From: a virus
Reading direction: 5' to 3' (one strand)
Length of the DNA: 20,026 nucleotides
IMG/VR virus record: IMGVR_UViG_3300025853_000885
Span: 1 to 20,026 of that record
Below are positions 5,131-13,305 of this stretch, piece by piece. Each line of letters opens with the position of its first letter. Positions within the stretch are counted from its first letter, which is position 1. The notes under the pieces were generated by a model that made no database searches, was not told the origin of the DNA, and was given only the letters and a program-made list of their open reading frames with translations. A program made the translations under genes and the position numbers.

Positions 5131-8130
5131 TTATCCTTCAAGTGCCGTTATGCGGGCTGTAAGTGCTTCAATCAGGTCTTGTTGTTCTTGAATTGCTTTA
5201 ATTAACACAGGCACCATTTGAGCTTGGTCAACAAGCCATCTCTGTTCGCTGTCTGTGTCAATGCTGAGGTCGCTTTCATTACGAGGTGCATTTACCGCGA
5301 ATGGAAAAATATCGACCAACTCTTGAGCCAATACACCCGTCCATTTGCCACGCGCATTGCGATTGTTAAACGAAGTGTCAGAGGGGTCATCCCAATTAAA
5401 GTCCACAATGCGAACTTGGTTGACCTTCTCTAAAGCATCCATTTCGGTGTCAACAATGTTTGTTTTCAGTCGTTGGTCTGATGAAACTTGAATGGCGGCG
5501 TTGCCAATGTATAAAGTAGATGAACTGCCGCCTTCAGAGCTAGAACGTAGTTGATTAGCACTACTTATTGCTCCAACATAGACGCCTTCTCCAACGGCAA
5601 CATTGCCGCTGTTGACCCCAGTTCCATAAAGCCCAAAAAATCCAATGCCGCTCATGTGTAGGTCTTTGAATCGAACAGCACTAGCACCAAGGTCGATGGC
5701 GTTATCTGTCACAGATACAGTGCCACTTGAGTTTTGACCCGGATAAACGATGTTGGCATTCTGGTTTAGAACAATTGCTGCACCACTGCTTGAAGGTGCT
5801 GAAATATAAAATGTGCCGCCGTTAGTACCAATCAACCCTACGTTGGTGATTGCTCCGCTTGCTTCCTTGTAGAACGAAGCCAAAGTGCCGTCGCTGCCAC
5901 GCCTTCTGAGATTTATCGGTTGACCACCAGACCTTGAGATGTCTGTCCTGCCATCTGAATATATAGTAACGCCATCATGGAGATTGCTTGCTGTGTTTAC
6001 GGCATCAGAAGTCCCCACAAGCACATTGCCGCTGCTGTCGATGCGCATGGCTTCTGTGCCTGTGCTTGACCCAGCCGTTGAACCAGTAAAAAAACGCATT
6101 GCGCCACTGCTAGAGTGAATAGCATTAGAACCCGCTGATGTACTAAAGAACAACCTTGCGCTATCGGTAGAAGCATCACTATCTTGCCCAAGCTCAATAC
6201 CATTTGCAGAACCAGTTACTACACTTAGGCCCGTGTTAGGCGAATTTGTCCCGATGCCCACGTTGCCGCTGCTGTCGATTCGCATGGATTCCTGCCATGA
6301 AATGTCAGTACCAGCAGTGCCTGATGCGGCGACACGCCAAACATGATTACCAGCGTTTTGATAATAGTTGGTAGCTTCGTCTGTAACTCTGTATTCCCAT
6401 GAGCCATCAGAATCCACAAAGGCATTTTGACTAATGCTTAATGAAGCATCAGCAGTTGCCGCTGAATCAGCATAGATGTTCGCAGTGCCGCCCAAAAATA
6501 TATTTGAGTGACCGCTATTACCCGTAGTTGTAGAGGTGCCGATGCCCACGTTGCCGCTGCTGCCGATATTAAGGCGAGTCACGTAATTAGCGTTGTTTAC
6601 GTCTCCCTGTTGGATTGACAAATCGTTGCCAGCATCGTTATGTAGAAACCTAAACCCATAAACAGTCGGCTTGTCAAAAACAAGCGCACCATCAGAAATT
6701 CTAAGATTACCCGCAACGTCCAATTTATCTAAGGGGCCGCTAGTCCCGATGCCCACATTTTCTGAACTATCAATCGTGATAGCTATGGCATCTGCGTTAT
6801 CGTCAATACCGGGGCTTGTGAAGCTGCCGGTGAACGTTGGATTAGCAATAGGTGCCTTAGCATCTATCTGGGTCTGTATGGCAGACGTTACGCCGTCCAC
6901 ATAGTTAAGTTCAGCAGTGGTAGCAGTCACACCATCTAGGATGTTTAACTCTGCTGCCGTAGAGGTAACCGTTGTGCTGTTAATAGATAGCGCATCAGTT
7001 TCTAAAGTACCATCAACATCTACATCACCAGAGATGTCCAGAGAAGCCACTACAGCCGTTCCTGTTAGCGTAGGAGCAGTCAATGTCTTATTCGTAAGAG
7101 TCTGTGTGCCAGTTAACGTAGCAACAGTGCTGTCAATAGACAATGTTACTCCAGTACCTGATGCAGCAGAGTCAATACCTGTACCACCAAGGATACCTAA
7201 AGACTCTGAGTCAAGGTCAATATCAATAGATGCAGAACCATCAGTAACGTCTAAGTCCTGTGCAGTTACCTGTGAGTCTACATAGGCTTTGATGGACTGC
7301 TGAGAAGCAATACCTGTAGCACTGTTAGATGCCATATTGTCTTCATCAAGAAATGCTTTACCATCTAGTATATTAAGCTCAGCGGCAGTAGACGTTACTC
7401 CGTCCAGAATGTTAAGCTCAGCGGCTGTGCTGGTTACTGTAGTGCCGTTGATAGACAGTGCGTCAGTTTCCAACGTACCGTCAACATCTACGTCGCCTGA
7501 GATGTCCAAAGAAGCTACTACTGCTGTACCTGTAAGAGTAGGAGCAGTAAGCGTCTTATTAGTCAGCGTCTGAGAGCCTGTAAGCGTCGCTACGGTGCTA
7601 TCTATTGCAAGGGTTACACTTGTACCTGATGCAGTAGAAGATAGCCCTGTGCCGCCTAGAATTCCCAGAGACTCACTATCTAAGTCAATGTCAATGCTTG
7701 ATGAGCCGTCAGTAACATCTAAGTCCTGTGCGGTTACTTGGCTGTCAACGTATGCTTTGATGGACTGTTGAGTAGCTAGTTTGGTGGCACTATTGGAAGA
7801 CATATCATCTTCATCTTTAATGCCAGTTACAGTAGCGCCATCACCTGCAATGTTGATGCTGGTGTTTGCTACAATGGTTGTGCCTACGATACTTGAAGCA
7901 CTAGATGCTCCTATAGTCGTAGCGTCTACAGCACCACCATTGATGTCTGCTGTGGGTATAGTTACTGTGCCAGTAAACGTAGGACTAGCAATGTTTGCCT
8001 TAGTCGCTGACGCTGTTGCAATGTTATTAAACTCTGTATCAATCTCAGTGCCTTTGACAATCTTGTTAGCATCGCCTGAAGGTAAGGAGTCCTTTGCTGC
8101 AAAGTTAGTTGTTTTTGTATAATCAGTCAT
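5131..8130 (-). CDS. Tail fibre / receptor-binding protein with C-terminal S74 intramolecular chaperone (999 aa)
   Basis: The N-terminus (DYTKTTNFAAKDSLPSGD, then KGTEIDTEFNNIA) is the usual virion-attachment start of marine phage fibres. Residues 45-435 are Thr/Ser/Asp-rich beta repeats with TLTNKTLTAPTLTGT and TAAELNILDGV motifs, including a tandem duplication of about 140 residues (106-245 and 262-401). Residues 450-720 carry recurring SGNVGIGT-type turns (IDSSENVGIGT, IDSSGNVGIGT), often preceded by a MRID strand. The end, from residue 883, matches the S74 self-processing chaperone: SDQRLKTNI with the expected Ser884-Lys889 pair, WTGVLAQEL, and a closing coiled coil (AIQEQQDLIEALTARITALE). 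In this family the chaperone folds the trimer and is then cut off, leaving a mature fibre of about 883 residues. It overlaps the upstream tail gene as TAATG. It is expected to set host range. Confidence 0.9.
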   Translation of the reverse strand: MTDYTKTTNFAAKDSLPSGDANKIVKGTEIDTEFNNIATASATKANIASPTFTGTVTIPTADINGGAVDATTIGASSASSIVGTTIVANTSINIAGDGATVTGIKDEDDMSSNSATKLATQQSIKAYVDSQVTAQDLDVTDGSSSIDIDLDSESLGILGGTGLSSTASGTSVTLAIDSTVATLTGSQTLTNKTLTAPTLTGTAVVASLDISGDVDVDGTLETDALSINGTTVTSTAAELNILDGVTSTAAELNILDGKAFLDEDNMASNSATGIASQQSIKAYVDSQVTAQDLDVTDGSASIDIDLDSESLGILGGTGIDSAASGTGVTLSIDSTVATLTGTQTLTNKTLTAPTLTGTAVVASLDISGDVDVDGTLETDALSINSTTVTSTAAELNILDGVTATTAELNYVDGVTSAIQTQIDAKAPIANPTFTGSFTSPGIDDNADAIAITIDSSENVGIGTSGPLDKLDVAGNLRISDGALVFDKPTVYGFRFLHNDAGNDLSIQQGDVNNANYVTRLNIGSSGNVGIGTSTTTGNSGHSNIFLGGTANIYADSAATADASLSISQNAFVDSDGSWEYRVTDEATNYYQNAGNHVWRVAASGTAGTDISWQESMRIDSSGNVGIGTNSPNTGLSVVTGSANGIELGQDSDASTDSARLFFSTSAGSNAIHSSSGAMRFFTGSTAGSSTGTEAMRIDSSGNVLVGTSDAVNTASNLHDGVTIYSDGRTDISRSGGQPINLRRRGSDGTLASFYKEASGAITNVGLIGTNGGTFYISAPSSSGAAIVLNQNANIVYPGQNSSGTVSVTDNAIDLGASAVRFKDLHMSGIGFFGLYGTGVNSGNVAVGEGVYVGAISSANQLRSSSEGGSSSTLYIGNAAIQVSSDQRLKTNIVDTEMDALEKVNQVRIVDFNWDDPSDTSFNNRNARGKWTGVLAQELVDIFPFAVNAPRNESDLSIDTDSEQRWLVDQAQMVPVLIKAIQEQQDLIEALTARITALEG
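5134..5481 (-). other. Region encoding the S74 auto-cleaving chaperone domain of the tail fibre
   Basis: Encodes residues 884-999. By analogy with endosialidase-type chaperones the cut is expected just before Ser884 (S-D-Q-R-L-K), with Lys889 as the catalytic partner. The GVLAQEL motif and the terminal heptad-like helix complete the domain. All the key residues needed for self-cleavage appear intact. Confidence 0.82.
6928..7347 (-). repeat. Tandem duplication in the tail fibre, second copy (residues 262-401)
   Basis: Copy two of an internal repeat, offset 156 residues (468 bases) from copy one. Protein sequence is nearly the same across long stretches (for example SQVTAQDLDVTDGS, GTAVVASLDISGDVDVDGTL, STAAELNILDGV), while the DNA differs at many silent positions. 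The first 16 residues between the copies (TSTAAELNILDGK...) contain an extra short TAAELNILDG unit. Confidence 0.85.
7396..7815 (-). repeat. Tandem duplication in the tail fibre, first copy (residues 106-245)
   Basis: Copy one of the repeat, starting DEDDMSSNSATKLATQQSIK and ending TAAELNILDGV. It matches residues 262-401 almost residue for residue, with changes mainly at KLA/GIA, LSSTASGTS/IDSAASGTG and a few single sites. It forms part of the repetitive beta shaft of the fibre. Confidence 0.85.
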
Positions 8131-9662
8131 TATATAAGTCTGCCTATAACTGCTTCAGTATTTAGCTCTTGTATTGACAAGGCCCGTTGGTCTATTGTTG
8201 CTTCTATGCCTATGGTGGCTACTTTGCCTGACCCTGTTGCTTTAAGTCTAGCAACGTCAATAACAATCGTAGCACTGTACTCTGACGTACTTACGTTGTA
8301 CTCAGATATTCCGTACTCTGCGATAAGGCTAGTAGCAACAGTGAATGCTTGCTTACTATAACCTTCAGTGTAGTCGTAAGCCCAGTTGCCTACTATCTCA
8401 CTACCTGAACCGCCTATTATTGTAAAGTTAATCTCTTTGAGCATCTTAACTTTCGAGGGGTCGCCAAAGGACAGTGGATTTGTAAAGTATTTGAATGTGT
8501 ACGTATCAGCATCATCCAAGTAATCACTGTAGTCGTTGACACCTACTAAGTTACCAAAGTACAATGTACCGTCTTCGGCTCTCTCGCCACACAGTAAAGC
8601 GTTGCCTTCCCAAGTGGTCGCCCTGTAACTGCCATCTTCTAACGTACCACGCATATCAAAGCAATAGACTTCCGAGGAGGAAGGTAAGAACAATAGATAG
8701 AAGGCTTCTTCTGGACTGTACACTGACTTAATGTTACCTGTCTGTGCGTTTACAGACTGCATCATAGTGTCACGTACATTCTTGGATACGTTACCAATAG
8801 GATTAGACTTCTCTTGGATAACTCTACCTAAGCTACGTAAACCAGAGTCAGACAAGAATATAAGGTCTGTACCGTTGCTCTGTACGCTGTCTCTAGCGAT
8901 ACATCCGATACCAGTGATAGTATCAGATAGTGTCATGCTGGATGGTGATGAAGCACCTTGGTATAATAGTATGCTACGCTTACCAAAGATAACTAGAAAG
9001 TCATTAAACTCCGCTAGTGCTACAATCTCATCATGTCCTGTAGGCCAGACTGTAGTGATGTCTAAGCTACCTGAACTACCACCTGTCCACTCATGACCTG
9101 CTAAAGAGTTTGACCAGTACAGTGTGTGCTTGTTGCCTGTAACGTCAGCAGCCCATACACGACCAAAGGCAGCTAATGCTTCGTTAGCCTGTGGTGGTGT
9201 ACCTGTAGCATGAGCATGGTCGCTAAACTTTTGAAGTACGCCGGAACCTGACTCATCGGTGTATATTAGCGGCTCTTGTCCTCGCTGCCAAAAGTAAGCA
9301 TGGTCAGCAAAGTTTATAATCTTCCAGTTGTTTGCAGATACTGTGTAGCTGCCCGGAGTAATATCAGTTAGTGTAGTGGTGCCTGTGAATATCTTACTAT
9401 TGCCCGTAGAGAAAACAACTTTGTCTCCGCTATAGTCTACAAACTCAAAGATAGTTTCTACACCTATACTAGACCCTAGTGGCGTTGCTGAGCTAGTGAG
9501 CTTATTTATACCCTTACGCGCCGCAATACGACCAAACTTGTCAATGACTGCATTTTCTGCAATAGAAGCAAAGGAAGGATCTTGACCCACAGGAGAATCT
9601 TGAGTGTTTAACCCACGAAACCCCGGAGCGCCTATGTAGATGTTTTGTCTTTGCTGAGCCAT
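8130..9662 (-). CDS. Tail protein, tubular-B / stabilisation-like (510 aa)
   Basis: The N-terminus (IYIGAPGFRGLNTQDSP, then FASIAENAVIDKFGRIAARK) is the typical opening of phage tail hub proteins that follow the adaptor in T7-like and P22-like phages. The body is beta-rich with repeating WxxG-type and YxxFD-type strands (HAYFWQRGQEPLIY, ALAEFNDFLVIFGKRSILLY, EVYCFDMRGTLEDGSYRATT), consistent with a beta-propeller-like nozzle protein. In family terms it forms the lower tail and plugs or lengthens it. It overlaps the adaptor gene upstream and the fibre gene downstream by TAATG, so the three are translationally coupled. Tail tubular protein B versus P22 gp10-like cannot be decided here. Confidence 0.75.
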   Translation of the reverse strand: MAQQRQNIYIGAPGFRGLNTQDSPVGQDPSFASIAENAVIDKFGRIAARKGINKLTSSATPLGSSIGVETIFEFVDYSGDKVVFSTGNSKIFTGTTTLTDITPGSYTVSANNWKIINFADHAYFWQRGQEPLIYTDESGSGVLQKFSDHAHATGTPPQANEALAAFGRVWAADVTGNKHTLYWSNSLAGHEWTGGSSGSLDITTVWPTGHDEIVALAEFNDFLVIFGKRSILLYQGASSPSSMTLSDTITGIGCIARDSVQSNGTDLIFLSDSGLRSLGRVIQEKSNPIGNVSKNVRDTMMQSVNAQTGNIKSVYSPEEAFYLLFLPSSSEVYCFDMRGTLEDGSYRATTWEGNALLCGERAEDGTLYFGNLVGVNDYSDYLDDADTYTFKYFTNPLSFGDPSKVKMLKEINFTIIGGSGSEIVGNWAYDYTEGYSKQAFTVATSLIAEYGISEYNVSTSEYSATIVIDVARLKATGSGKVATIGIEATIDQRALSIQELNTEAVIGRLI

Positions 9663-10315
9663 TACTTAGGTTGCCAAATAAATTCTTCTGGATTCTTGTA
9701 AGCGTCTAGCGCAATTGCGTCTGATAAATGACGGTCTGCAATGGCAAAGTAGTCTTGTGCAGTCGTGCCGCCAGTCTCTCCTCTTTCTCTTGCGAGTAAA
9801 GCAACTGAGATATGAATGATAGGATTAGCAGGTAATACAGTTTCGTCTGCATCATTAGATAGGTCGCTTTCCCTCGCTATTAAATCAAAACGTAATGAAT
9901 ATACACCATCAGGATTAGGGTAAACTCTAACTTTAGTATCGTCTGAGCTATCTACTCCTGAGTAGGTGTAGTATTCAGGAGAGCCGCTGATAGACCCAGC
10001 GTTATAGACTGCGTTGTTAATCCATGTAGGTGTTTGGTAATTAATAAAGAAATTAGAAGTATCGTTAATAACGCTATATATTTTAACACGTTCTCCTGCA
10101 TTTGTAAGGCTATATTCTGTAGTTCCTTCAACTGTGGGCACAACTACTGTAGTCCTTAGAGTAGACCAGTCATGGGCGTTCTCTACTTGTGTCTTTGCAT
10201 CGTTTACAAAGTCACCTACCATCTTAGAGTAAGCTGTGTTAGTTACACCAGATACTTCGTCTTCTCTCAATCGTCTAAGGACACTGTTGACTAATGATAA
10301 ATAAGTTGTACTCAT
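9662..10315 (-). CDS. Head-to-tail adaptor / tail tubular protein A-like (217 aa)
   Basis: The N-terminal helices (YLSLVNSVLRRLREDEVSGV, then SKMVGDFVNDAKTQVENAHDW) followed by STLRTTVVVPTVEGTTEYSL and a beta-rich centre match the adaptor family that includes T7 tail tubular protein A. The family binds under the portal and links it to the tail. The C-terminal helical region (PIIHISVALLARERGETGGT, then AIADRHLSDAIALD) is also typical. Size is in the usual range. It starts by overlapping the stop of the 864-residue protein and is followed directly by the second tail protein. This pair is the strongest evidence for a short-tailed virion. Confidence 0.82.
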   Translation of the reverse strand: MSTTYLSLVNSVLRRLREDEVSGVTNTAYSKMVGDFVNDAKTQVENAHDWSTLRTTVVVPTVEGTTEYSLTNAGERVKIYSVINDTSNFFINYQTPTWINNAVYNAGSISGSPEYYTYSGVDSSDDTKVRVYPNPDGVYSLRFDLIARESDLSNDADETVLPANPIIHISVALLARERGETGGTTAQDYFAIADRHLSDAIALDAYKNPEEFIWQPK

Positions 10316-12909
10316 TATATAATTCCTTGAAACAAGCCAACTTGAGGGGCTTTATACGTGGGTAGATCTTCAATAGCGCCTATTATTTCAGGAGCTTGGT
10401 AGTTTCTCTTAAATGGTATATCTTTGAACAAAGTGTCAGTAACTGCTTGGGGTTTTAACATTCCTGATGCAAGCCCTAAAGTAAGACCTGCGCCTAACCC
10501 AGCACCCACTCCTGCACCAGTACCAGTGCCTTCTCCAGTGCCTTCACCACCTCCTGTTCCTGTATCTCCGGCTCCTACACCTGTTTCTGCTGCTCCGCCT
10601 GTTGGGTCTTCTACAGGCTCTACAGGTTCTTCTACAGGCTCTACAGGCTCTATAGGTTCTACAGGGTCAAAGGCTACAGGGCCACCTGTAAGCGGTACTT
10701 CAGGGAAGTCATCAGCTAAAGGATCTGTAGGCTCAATATCTAAATCAGAAGCAGGTTGCTCCTTAAAATAGTCTGTTAGACGGGCAACCCAAGATACTGC
10801 ATCGGTAACGTCAAAGTCTCCAGTTACATCTGGAGGAGGTGGGCCACTGGGAACAGTCTGATATTCTGTAGGGCCACCGGATAGCCACTTGTCTAACTCT
10901 AGCTGTAGACCTTCTTTAACATTAGGGTCTTCTTCAGCATCGATAGCTTCTCTTAACTGAGCAGCAATAATGTCTGTGGATGTAGGCTGTTCTTCTCCTA
11001 CATCTGTAGGTTGTGCAACAACAGGCTCTGCCGGAGTTCCTTCATCACCACCGCCCCCTGTAGTGGGGTCTTCTACAGGTTGCTCTACAACTGGCTCTGC
11101 TATATCTAATGGAGGATCTTCTGGTGGTGGTACTTGCTCGACAGGGACTACAACAGGAAGGTCATCAAACTCAGGATAATCAGGTATCGTTGTCAACAAT
11201 GCTTCATCAAGAGCTTTTTGTTGTGCAATATCTCCAACACCATCTCCATCAGAGTCTGCCCACTCAGTAGGGTCATTTGGGAATAGATCAACAACGTCGT
11301 AAACACCATCGCCGTCTGTGTCTGTGGTTCGTTGTATCCTATTTTGTTCTTTTTGCTCTGCTATACGTTGCTGTACGTCTGCTTCAGCGGTTCTACGTGC
11401 TTCTACCTGAGCTACTCTGTAAGCATCTTGAGCGTCTTTGTAAGTACCCTGTTGTAGCTTTATAGCATCTTCATAATTGGCTTGAGCTACACTTTCTGCT
11501 GTACGTGCTTGGTTTACTTTATTACGCGCATCTAGTTTTGCAGCGTCTTCTGCTGCCTTTGCTCTTTTGTAATTAGAACTAAAAGGCCCATAACGATTAC
11601 GCATATAATTAGCATAGCCTTCAGCACTAGCTACGGAAGCATTTGTTTCTTCTATTACAGTTGATACGTTGTCTGATGCAGCTTGTGTCGCTGTTTCAGC
11701 CGCAGTTACTGCATCATTTGCAGCAATAACTTCCTGAGTATCTTCAGGATTTGTTAGCGCGTCTACAGCGGCAGTAGCAGCCGCCGCTATGTCTATAGCG
11801 TCTTGTTCGCTAGTATCTTCTTCTGCTTGAGCATCCGCTGTTGCAGCAATGTTATAGATTACACTAGGGTCAAAAGAACCATCTGGGCCTGCTCCGGGGC
11901 CGCTGTAGGTTATACCGCCAGACGTTGCTGCTGCACCTAGTTCTTCAAGAATAGCAGCAGATTCTTTATCTAAATACTGATCTGCAACACTCTTTCCTGT
12001 AAGAATTGCAGCTATAGACCCTGTTAAATTAAAAGTAGCGCCAGACTCTGCAAAAGAAGGTATAACTGTACCTAACGCAGTAGTAGCCGCTGAATTTATT
12101 GCGTTTGTTGCTGCGGTTACTGTAGAATAAGTGCCTTTAGCTGCTGCTTTAAGAGCTATACCTACTTCTTTAGTAGCGTAAGATATTTTTTGAGCTACAC
12201 TAAGACCTTCTGCTGCTTTTAATCCCGCAGAAATTGCAGGGGCAATTACAGAAGCTCCAATAAAAGCAGCTACAAAAGGTATAGATGCTTCAAGACTGTC
12301 TCGCCAATCAGTTTTCTTTTCTTTTACGTAGTAAGTACCATACTGACCTACTTCACCAATTTGATTATAGTAGTCGCCAGTAGCTCCTGTTTTTAATTCT
12401 TGAGTTAGTTTACCACCAGCATTTTCTTCATTATAGTAAGCGGGGGTAATACCTAAATTTAATTTTAACTCTACACCATCTTCATTTGTTACTGAAGTAG
12501 GGATGTTTTCTTGTTCAATATACTGTTGTACTTGGTCATTATGCTCTTGCATTGCAGTAGCATAAGTTTCAAAATTAGAATAGATAGCGCCGGGAGTTTG
12601 CTTAGCTTGCTCCATACGCTTGTTATACCTGTCTCCTTCTCCCGGAACTACAGGCACATACTTAGGCTGTAGCGCAGCAAAAGTCTTAATCTGCTGTAGC
12701 TGCTCATTAGACAGCGGTGTGTTGTTATTTGCGGAAGTAACTTGATTAGCCGCTTGCCAAGAAGCTAGATATTGCTCATTGACAGGAATTGACATATCTT
12801 GATAATTAGGAACTTCCCCCATAAACTCAAGCACTTGTTCGCTTAAGTCATCGGGGAGAGCAAAACCACCTTCAAATAAATCTAAGTCTGGAGCAAAACT
12901 TTCAGCCAT
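10315..12909 (-). CDS. Large multi-region protein with a TSP3-like calcium-binding segment (864 aa), function unknown
   Basis: Not recognised as a whole. Visible regions: a Gln/Asn-rich soluble N-terminus (1-200); a hydrophobic Ala-rich segment (209-235) that could span or insert in a membrane; Ala-rich helices (236-330 and 365-425); a long charged coiled-coil-like part (430-525, KRAKAAEDAAKLDARNKVNQ); a thrombospondin-type-3-like double calcium site (529-561, DTDGDGVYDVVDLFPNDP then DSDGDGVGD); a Pro/Glu-rich linker (580-770) with VEPVEPVEEPVEPVED; a Gly-rich stretch (773-816); and a C-terminal tail (EIIGAIEDLPTYKAPQVGLF). It is coupled by TAATG to the holin-like gene upstream and the adaptor downstream, so it is very probably made late. 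It may be a virion or ejection protein; an envelope-spanning or adhesive role is also possible. Confidence 0.75.
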   Translation of the reverse strand: MAESFAPDLDLFEGGFALPDDLSEQVLEFMGEVPNYQDMSIPVNEQYLASWQAANQVTSANNNTPLSNEQLQQIKTFAALQPKYVPVVPGEGDRYNKRMEQAKQTPGAIYSNFETYATAMQEHNDQVQQYIEQENIPTSVTNEDGVELKLNLGITPAYYNEENAGGKLTQELKTGATGDYYNQIGEVGQYGTYYVKEKKTDWRDSLEASIPFVAAFIGASVIAPAISAGLKAAEGLSVAQKISYATKEVGIALKAAAKGTYSTVTAATNAINSAATTALGTVIPSFAESGATFNLTGSIAAILTGKSVADQYLDKESAAILEELGAAATSGGITYSGPGAGPDGSFDPSVIYNIAATADAQAEEDTSEQDAIDIAAAATAAVDALTNPEDTQEVIAANDAVTAAETATQAASDNVSTVIEETNASVASAEGYANYMRNRYGPFSSNYKRAKAAEDAAKLDARNKVNQARTAESVAQANYEDAIKLQQGTYKDAQDAYRVAQVEARRTAEADVQQRIAEQKEQNRIQRTTDTDGDGVYDVVDLFPNDPTEWADSDGDGVGDIAQQKALDEALLTTIPDYPEFDDLPVVVPVEQVPPPEDPPLDIAEPVVEQPVEDPTTGGGGDEGTPAEPVVAQPTDVGEEQPTSTDIIAAQLREAIDAEEDPNVKEGLQLELDKWLSGGPTEYQTVPSGPPPPDVTGDFDVTDAVSWVARLTDYFKEQPASDLDIEPTDPLADDFPEVPLTGGPVAFDPVEPIEPVEPVEEPVEPVEDPTGGAAETGVGAGDTGTGGGEGTGEGTGTGAGVGAGLGAGLTLGLASGMLKPQAVTDTLFKDIPFKRNYQAPEIIGAIEDLPTYKAPQVGLFQGII
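10603..10671 (-). repeat. Short Pro-Glu-Val coding repeat
   Basis: Residues 747-769 of the 864-residue protein are built from PVEP/PVEE units. At DNA level this appears on the plus strand as reiterated CTCTACAGG-like 9-12 base units. It is prone to slippage and would be expected to vary in length between relatives. Confidence 0.75.
11227..11325 (-). other. Segment encoding two TSP3-like Asp-rich calcium-binding repeats
   Basis: Encodes residues 529-561 of the 864-residue protein: DTDGDGVYDVVDLFPNDPTE, then a second DSDGDGVGD. The DxDGDGxxD loops and the intervening aromatic-Pro-xDP spacing are characteristic of thrombospondin type 3 repeats, which bind calcium and are common in surface proteins of bacteria. 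Confidence 0.85.
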
Positions 12910-13247
12910 TATTTGCTACCCCACTTGGATACAGCTTTCATACCAAAACTAGCCGCTATTGCAGCGCCTAAGAATCCTTTGTAGTAATCTGGCATTGTCT
13001 CCAAGACTATAAATCCCTGTTCAACGTAAGGAACCATTGAAGGTATAAACGCACCTATCAATGGCAAACTAAGGATAACGGAAAACCACTCATCCTTCCA
13101 AGAAGTCTGAGAAGCACTAGCTTGTTGAGTTTCCCAATCAGCGTCAGCATCTATGCGTCGCATCTTGGAGTCATGGACAGCTTGCTTTTCAGCAGCTTTG
13201 TTTTTAAGGAAAGTACCTGCAATACTTGTGATAGCACTAAGCCACAT
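12909..13247 (-). CDS. Holin-like membrane protein (112 aa)
   Basis: Starts at the ATG at 13247 with a good AAGGTGAG ribosome site, just after the capsid terminator. The N-terminus (WLSAITSIAGTFLK) is a short hydrophobic helix. Residues 15-50 are charged and helical, and SWKDEWF leads into two hydrophobic segments (about 53-76 and 90-104), giving two or three spans. This layout, with W(K)DEW before the first long span and a C-terminal GAAIAASFG segment, resembles the three-span holins of gene transfer agents and marine phages (from memory; not checked). Its stop overlaps the start of the 864-residue gene (TAATG). The alternative is a virion-associated membrane protein; no endolysin is nearby. 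Confidence 0.68.
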   Translation of the reverse strand: MWLSAITSIAGTFLKNKAAEKQAVHDSKMRRIDADADWETQQASASQTSWKDEWFSVILSLPLIGAFIPSMVPYVEQGFIVLETMPDYYKGFLGAAIAASFGMKAVSKWGSK

Positions 13248-13258
13248 ATACTCACCTT

Positions 13259-13291
13259 AAAAAGAAAGCGAGGGGCCACCGAAGCAGCCCC
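13259..13291 (-). terminator. Strong intrinsic terminator downstream of the major capsid gene
   Basis: On the minus strand an 8-bp stem (GGGGCTGC paired with GTGGCCCC, 13291-13272; two of the pairs are G-T) is closed by a UUCG tetraloop on a C-G pair, the most stable common loop. It is followed by TCGC and then TTTCTTTTT (13267-13259). It begins 14 bases after the capsid stop codon. The next gene starts only 12 bases beyond, and no promoter fits in that gap, so partial read-through must supply the downstream genes, or they rely on another promoter. Confidence 0.87.
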
Positions 13292-13305
13292 ATGCTTAAC
13301 GGTTG

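Noticed and set aside
6018-6770. Regularly spaced repeats that could suggest a CRISPR array
   Set aside because: They encode repeated SGNVGIGT turns in frame inside the tail fibre, with uneven spacing and no unique-spacer structure.
6671-8122. Several plus-strand open frames rich in Val/Ser/Pro opposite the tail fibre
   Set aside because: They are antisense images of the repetitive Thr/Ser/Asp codons; the minus frame has clear fibre and S74 motifs.
10424-11179. Plus-strand Pro/Ser/Gly-rich frames opposite the 864-residue gene
   Set aside because: Antisense of the Pro/Glu and Gly-rich coding stretches, with no start signals.
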